Below, piece by piece: positions 6,746 through 9,459 of a DNA stretch of 9,459 nt; position 1 is the first letter of the stretch; each line of letters begins with the position of its first letter. Where the stretch lies: contig CAMCOB010000045.1 in NCBI GenBank assembly GCA_945876305.1, positions 1 to 9,459 on the forward strand, given 5' to 3'. Position numbers and translations under genes: made by a program. This DNA is from Bifidobacterium breve. Its GTDB lineage: Bacteria; Actinomycetota; Thermoleophilia; Miltoncostaeales; Miltoncostaeaceae. The notes below the pieces were generated by a model. It saw nothing but the letters and a program-made list of their open reading frames with translations, ran no database searches and was not told the DNA's origin.

Positions 6746-7236
6746 AGCGGGTACGCGCGCAGGAAGCTCACCAATCGGTCCAGGTCCTCCGGTGCCACCT
6801 CGTCGGCATCCAGACCGTGATGATCGACGAACTGCAGGCGGATGAGGCGCCCGAGATCCGTGGTGCCCTCGCTGATCTCCTCGAACTCACCCCACCACAC
6901 GAAGTCGGCTCGGGGCCCCCACGGGGTGCTGAGGTCGCGAAGGGCGGCGATACGGGGGGCGCCGTCATCGGGCACCGTCTGCACGATGCGCCGGGTCTCA
7001 GCGACCAAAGCCTCGAAGTCGGGCCAGCTCTCGGGGTCGAGCAGCAGCACCGGCACGATCTCCACCATGAAGTCGGCGGCCTCGGCATCGTCGGCGAACC
7101 AGATGAATGTGCCAGGCCCAGTGTGTGGCGGCGGTACGGGGTCGCGTTGCATTATCCCAATGGGAAATTCGCGCGGGTCGCGCGCGCTTACGAGCGCGAG
7201 CGCCCGTCCACGGGAGAGATCAGACCATTCGTGCAT
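6742..7236 (-). CDS. Hypothetical protein, 164 residues, function unknown
   Basis: I do not recognise a family. It is acidic, soluble-looking, without signal peptide, membrane segment or cysteine. Tryptophans recur (W4, W46, W71, W106, W114, W115). Visible runs include PREFPIGIMQRD (21-32), TFIWFADD (43-50) and LIRLQFVDHHGLDADE (131-146), and the central part looks like mixed alpha/beta. The repeated aromatic and acidic pattern suggests a small globular domain and gives no catalytic signature. ATG at 7236 has GGAG 7 nt upstream, which together with high-GC codon use supports a real gene. It stands alone on its strand, divergent from the LytR_C gene and convergent with trpA, ending in the same CTAG. 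Confidence 0.8.
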   Translation of the reverse strand: MHEWSDLSRGRALALVSARDPREFPIGIMQRDPVPPPHTGPGTFIWFADDAEAADFMVEIVPVLLLDPESWPDFEALVAETRRIVQTVPDDGAPRIAALRDLSTPWGPRADFVWWGEFEEISEGTTDLGRLIRLQFVDHHGLDADEVAPEDLDRLVSFLRAYPL

Positions 7237-7269
7237 GTGCGGGCTCCAGTCGACCGGGGTTGCCGCGGC

Positions 7270-7275
7270 AGGCTA
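7270..7275 (-). promoter_or_regulatory. Candidate -10 element for the 164-residue hypothetical gene
   Basis: The minus strand reads TAGCCT, fitting TANNNT, 33 nt upstream of the ATG at 7236. That spacing leaves a short leader carrying the GGAG ribosome site. No -35 was recognised. Confidence 0.3.
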
Positions 7276-7334
7276 GCGGGGGGGTGCGGCCCCGTGGCGG
7301 TGACCCGGCGTCGGGATCCCCCGCCTGGCACCGC

Positions 7335-7340
7335 TAGAGT
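7335..7340 (+). promoter_or_regulatory. Candidate leaderless promoter (-10 TAGAGT) for the LytR_C gene
   Basis: TAGAGT is followed by 8 nt and then the ATG at 7349, and no Shine-Dalgarno sequence precedes that ATG. This matches the architecture of actinobacterial leaderless genes, in which transcription starts at or within 1-2 nt of the start codon. No -35 is evident. Confidence 0.5.
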
Positions 7341-7348
7341 CACGCCCG

Positions 7349-8074
7349 ATGTCGGATCTGGGTCTCATCATCGCCACCACACTCATGTTCGCCTCCATTG
7401 CCGGTGCGATCGGGCTCGGCATGGTCGCGTGGCGCCGCCAGGGCATCATCAGGTCGCTTGAGGTGCGTGAGGGCGGCGGTCTGGGTCTGTCGGCACCGGT
7501 CGCATCGGACCGTCAGATGGCCCTTCGCGGACGCGCGGGCACGTCGCAGGGCGATCTTCCAGTTCCGGCTGATCGCCGTATGCGTGCCGGTCTCATCACG
7601 GCATTCATCGTCGTGTTGCTCATTGGTGGCGCCGCCGGCTGGTGGTTTCTCATTCGGGATCAGGGCGGCAGCACGACCACCCAGCAAGCGGGGCTGCAGG
7701 GGGCGCCCGCGAATGGTCCGCTGGGCCCCGACCCTGCCGTGAAGGTGCCCGACGACCCGCCCGTCATTCAGGACCACGCGGCGTACACCGTGGCTGTGCT
7801 GAACGCCAGCGGGGTGACCGGGGCCGCGGCCACCACCGTGGCTCCCAAGGTTGAGACCGCGGGCTACCGCGTTGGCGCGATCGGTGACGCCGGCACCCAG
7901 GATCAGATGACCTCGGTGGTGATGTGGCGACCGGGCAAGCAGGCCGTGGCACAGAACGTGGCCAAGGATCTGGGTATCACCCAGGCGCCGCCGCTCGACG
8001 GCATCTCCACCTCGAAGCTCGGCCAAGCGGACGTGGTCGTAGTGGTGGGCAAGGATCTCGCCGCCGCCCCATGA
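7349..8074 (+). CDS. LytR_C-domain membrane protein
   Basis: A 241-residue protein with a hydrophobic segment at about 5-27, an Arg-rich stretch (28-80), a second membrane segment at about 81-102, a Gly/Pro/Gln-rich linker, and a C-terminal domain at about 146-236. The domain opens with YTVAVLNASGVTGAA and ends in QADVVVVVGKD, typical of the LytR C-terminal family (LytR_C). By the positive-inside rule the Arg-rich stretch is cytoplasmic and the LytR_C domain is outside. The catalytic LCP domain that transfers wall polymers is absent, so this is a stand-alone LytR_C protein, comparable in type to mycobacterial VirR. An envelope role is inferred and the ligand is unknown. It heads a three-gene unit, and its stop overlaps the next ATG. 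Confidence 0.86.
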   Translation: MSDLGLIIATTLMFASIAGAIGLGMVAWRRQGIIRSLEVREGGGLGLSAPVASDRQMALRGRAGTSQGDLPVPADRRMRAGLITAFIVVLLIGGAAGWWFLIRDQGGSTTTQQAGLQGAPANGPLGPDPAVKVPDDPPVIQDHAAYTVAVLNASGVTGAAATTVAPKVETAGYRVGAIGDAGTQDQMTSVVMWRPGKQAVAQNVAKDLGITQAPPLDGISTSKLGQADVVVVVGKDLAAAP

Positions 8075-8547
8075 GTGATGGCGCGCCGGGCGGCGACCGG
8101 GACCCGGCTCCGCGGCGGACAGGTGGCTACCGCACCGATCTGCAGGGGCTGCTCATCCAGATGGCTCCTCCGTATGGATTCACCCTTGCCGCGTTCACCG
8201 CTGCCGGACTCATGGCCCATGAGCACGGTGCTCCAGGCCCCCTGGAGATCGCCCTGCTTCTGGCCGGTGCATTTGTTGGCTACGCGCTGCTGGGCGTGGT
8301 GACGATGTCGTTGCGCGAGTTGCTCGTGCCGCGCAAGGTCGTGATGCGCGGCTGGCAGATGCTCCATGTGGCACCGCTTTCCACGGTGTTTCTCCTTGCG
8401 TGGGCCTCCGCGGTGTGGGTTCCCGCACCGGCGTGCTGGTTCACCACCGGGATCGTGCTCACCATGGCGTACCTCGGAGTGCTGACCGCTGTTATCTACT
8501 GGGGTGTCCCTTCCGACCGTGTGAGGCGGACCGACCTTGGGGGCTGA
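8071..8547 (+). CDS. Four-segment integral membrane protein, function unknown
   Basis: A 158-residue protein with a basic, soluble N-terminus (about 1-30) and four likely membrane segments at about 36-50, 58-80, 102-118 and 123-144. It ends in a charged tail with RVRR. An Arg/Lys cluster, including PRKVVMR, lies between segments two and three. No catalytic or transport motif is recognised. ATG at 8071 overlaps the LytR_C gene stop as ATGA. The only purine-rich stretch upstream (AAGGA) is too far away for a normal ribosome site, so coupling is likely. Its last bases overlap the next gene by 11 nt. Context suggests co-expression with the LytR_C protein in the envelope, but a direct partnership is only a guess. 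Confidence 0.82.
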   Translation: MSDGAPGGDRDPAPRRTGGYRTDLQGLLIQMAPPYGFTLAAFTAAGLMAHEHGAPGPLEIALLLAGAFVGYALLGVVTMSLRELLVPRKVVMRGWQMLHVAPLSTVFLLAWASAVWVPAPACWFTTGIVLTMAYLGVLTAVIYWGVPSDRVRRTDLGG

Positions 8548-9406
8548 CCGCCTGAGAGCCCTCGCAGATGCGGATGCACCACTGGTGCTCCCCGGGGTGT
8601 ACGACGGCCTCTCGGCCCGGCTCGCCGTGGCGGCAGGCTTTGAGGCGCTTGTGGTGGGCGGCTACTCGGTATCGGCGTCGCGCCTCGGAATGCCCGACTT
8701 CGGATTTCTCACCCAGACCGAGATCAGCGATGCCGCCAGAGACATCTGTGCCGCAGTGCCAGGTATCCCGGTGGTGGTGGATGCCGACACCGGCTACGGC
8801 AACGCACTCTCCGCCGCGCGCACCGCGCGATTGCTGCACCGGGCTGGCGCGGCCGGGATGATCCTGGAAGATCAGGAGTGGCCGAAGCGCTGCGGGCATA
8901 TGGCCGGCAAGCGCATCGTGCCCGCGGCGGACTGGCTCGCGAAGATCCGTGCCGTCACCGACCTGCGCGATGAGGGCATCGATCTGTTCCTTATCGCCCG
9001 CACCGATGCGCGCGGCATCGATGGGCTCGACGAGGCTCTGGCCCGCGCGGCTGCCGCTGCCGCCGCCGGGGCTGACGCGGTGTTCGTGGAGGCTCCGCTC
9101 GACCGGGACGAGCTCGCGCGTATTGGCGCACACCTCGCGAGCCATCGGCCGCTCGCCAACATGGTGGAGGGCGGGCGCACTCCGCTGCTGGGTCGGGATG
9201 AGCTGGGGCAGATGGGGTTCCGCATCATCCTGTGGGGCATCACGGGCATATTGGCTGCGGGTGCAGCGCTCAGGGATGCCTACGCAGCGATTCATGCGAC
9301 GGGGGAGGGGCCTTCAAAGGATGCCCTCATGACCTTCGGTGAGCTCACAGACGCCGTGGGGCTTCCGGAGCACCGGGCCAACGACGATCGGTACGCCGCC
9401 GAATAG
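8537..9406 (+). CDS. Isocitrate lyase / PEP mutase superfamily enzyme
   Basis: A 289-residue cytoplasmic TIM-barrel enzyme of the ICL/PEPM superfamily, which makes or breaks C-C (or C-P) bonds next to carboxylates. Signatures include the Mg2+ region VDADTGYGN (81-89; D82, D84), EDQEWPKRCGH (111-121) with catalytic C119, IARTDA (153-158) and NMVEGGRTP (208-216). KRCGH is the lyase-type loop shared with isocitrate and 2-methylisocitrate lyases, so a C-C lyase is more likely than a phosphonate mutase. The length fits PrpB-like enzymes rather than the longer isocitrate lyase. No prpC or prpD neighbour is visible, so the substrate is open (2-methylisocitrate, dimethylmalate or oxaloacetate-type). 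TTG at 8537 overlaps the upstream gene, with GAGG 10 nt before it. A CTG at 8552 has GGGGG upstream but would trim five residues. Confidence 0.9.
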   Translation: MGADRLRALADADAPLVLPGVYDGLSARLAVAAGFEALVVGGYSVSASRLGMPDFGFLTQTEISDAARDICAAVPGIPVVVDADTGYGNALSAARTARLLHRAGAAGMILEDQEWPKRCGHMAGKRIVPAADWLAKIRAVTDLRDEGIDLFLIARTDARGIDGLDEALARAAAAAAAGADAVFVEAPLDRDELARIGAHLASHRPLANMVEGGRTPLLGRDELGQMGFRIILWGITGILAAGAALRDAYAAIHATGEGPSKDALMTFGELTDAVGLPEHRANDDRYAAE

Positions 9407-9414
9407 CGACGGAT

Positions 9415-9442
9415 GGCCCGGGGGCGCGGACGCCCCCGGGCC
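9415..9442 (+). terminator. GC-rich hairpin, probable terminator of the LytR_C unit
   Basis: Two 12-base arms (9415-9426 and 9431-9442) are perfectly complementary, closing a CGGA loop. The hairpin begins 8 nt after the stop of the lyase gene. There is no run of T after it, so it is not a classic intrinsic terminator, but T-less hairpins are common at operon ends in high-GC actinobacteria. Confidence 0.72.
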
Positions 9443-9459
9443 GATCACCGCAACTGCTA

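Noticed and set aside
8492..9295. A 267-codon minus-strand frame opposite the ICL/PEPM gene
   Set aside because: It is a shadow of a gene with intact catalytic motifs and has no domain of its own.
1..9459. A mobile element, defence island, CRISPR array or biosynthetic cluster
   Set aside because: No transposase, integrase, repeat array, flanking inverted repeats or typical defence domains were found. Composition and gene packing are uniform across the window.

Overview
The window looks like ordinary chromosomal DNA of a high-GC Gram-positive bacterium, most likely an actinobacterium. This rests on the GC-rich, gene-dense sequence, frequent GTG/TTG starts, 4-base start/stop overlaps, and family resemblances: an Ap4A-phosphorylase-like HIT protein, an actinobacterial-type single-cluster ferredoxin, and a stand-alone LytR_C membrane protein. 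The class cannot be fixed by eye. I see no tRNA, rRNA, CRISPR array, insertion sequence or phage gene. No gene-free stretch exceeds about 120 bases.

Region 1 (1-3990, minus strand) is a six-gene head-to-tail cluster, read from right to left. It contains a CorA-type Mg2+ channel, a HIT-family nucleotide hydrolase/phosphorylase, a phosphomannomutase/phosphoglucomutase (manB), a small ferredoxin, a degenerate ABC ATPase and the start of an ABC-2-type permease cut by the window edge. Junctions are 23 nt, a GTGA overlap, 2 nt, an overlap or near-overlap, and an ATGA overlap, so the genes are probably co-transcribed. Their functions do not form an obvious pathway. ATPase and permease form a transporter pair, and the rest are housekeeping.

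Region 2 (about 3991-4111) is a short divergent promoter region between corA and the tryptophan genes. Region 3 (4112-6745, plus strand) is trpF-trpB-trpA, the last steps of tryptophan synthesis, joined by overlapping stops and starts. trpC, trpD and trpE are not in the window. trpA converges on a 164-residue protein of unknown function (6742-7236, minus), and the two stop codons share one CTAG palindrome.

Region 4 (7349-9406, plus strand) is a three-gene overlapping unit: a LytR_C-domain protein with two membrane segments, a four-segment membrane protein of unknown function, and an isocitrate lyase/PEP mutase superfamily enzyme with the KRCGH catalytic motif. A perfect 12-bp GC-rich hairpin follows and probably ends the unit.

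The most unusual items are the ABC ATPase that has lost its signature motif, catalytic glutamate and switch histidine while keeping Walker A; two probable leaderless promoters; and the shared CTAG stop. I do not see convincing evidence of a new defence or mobile system here.
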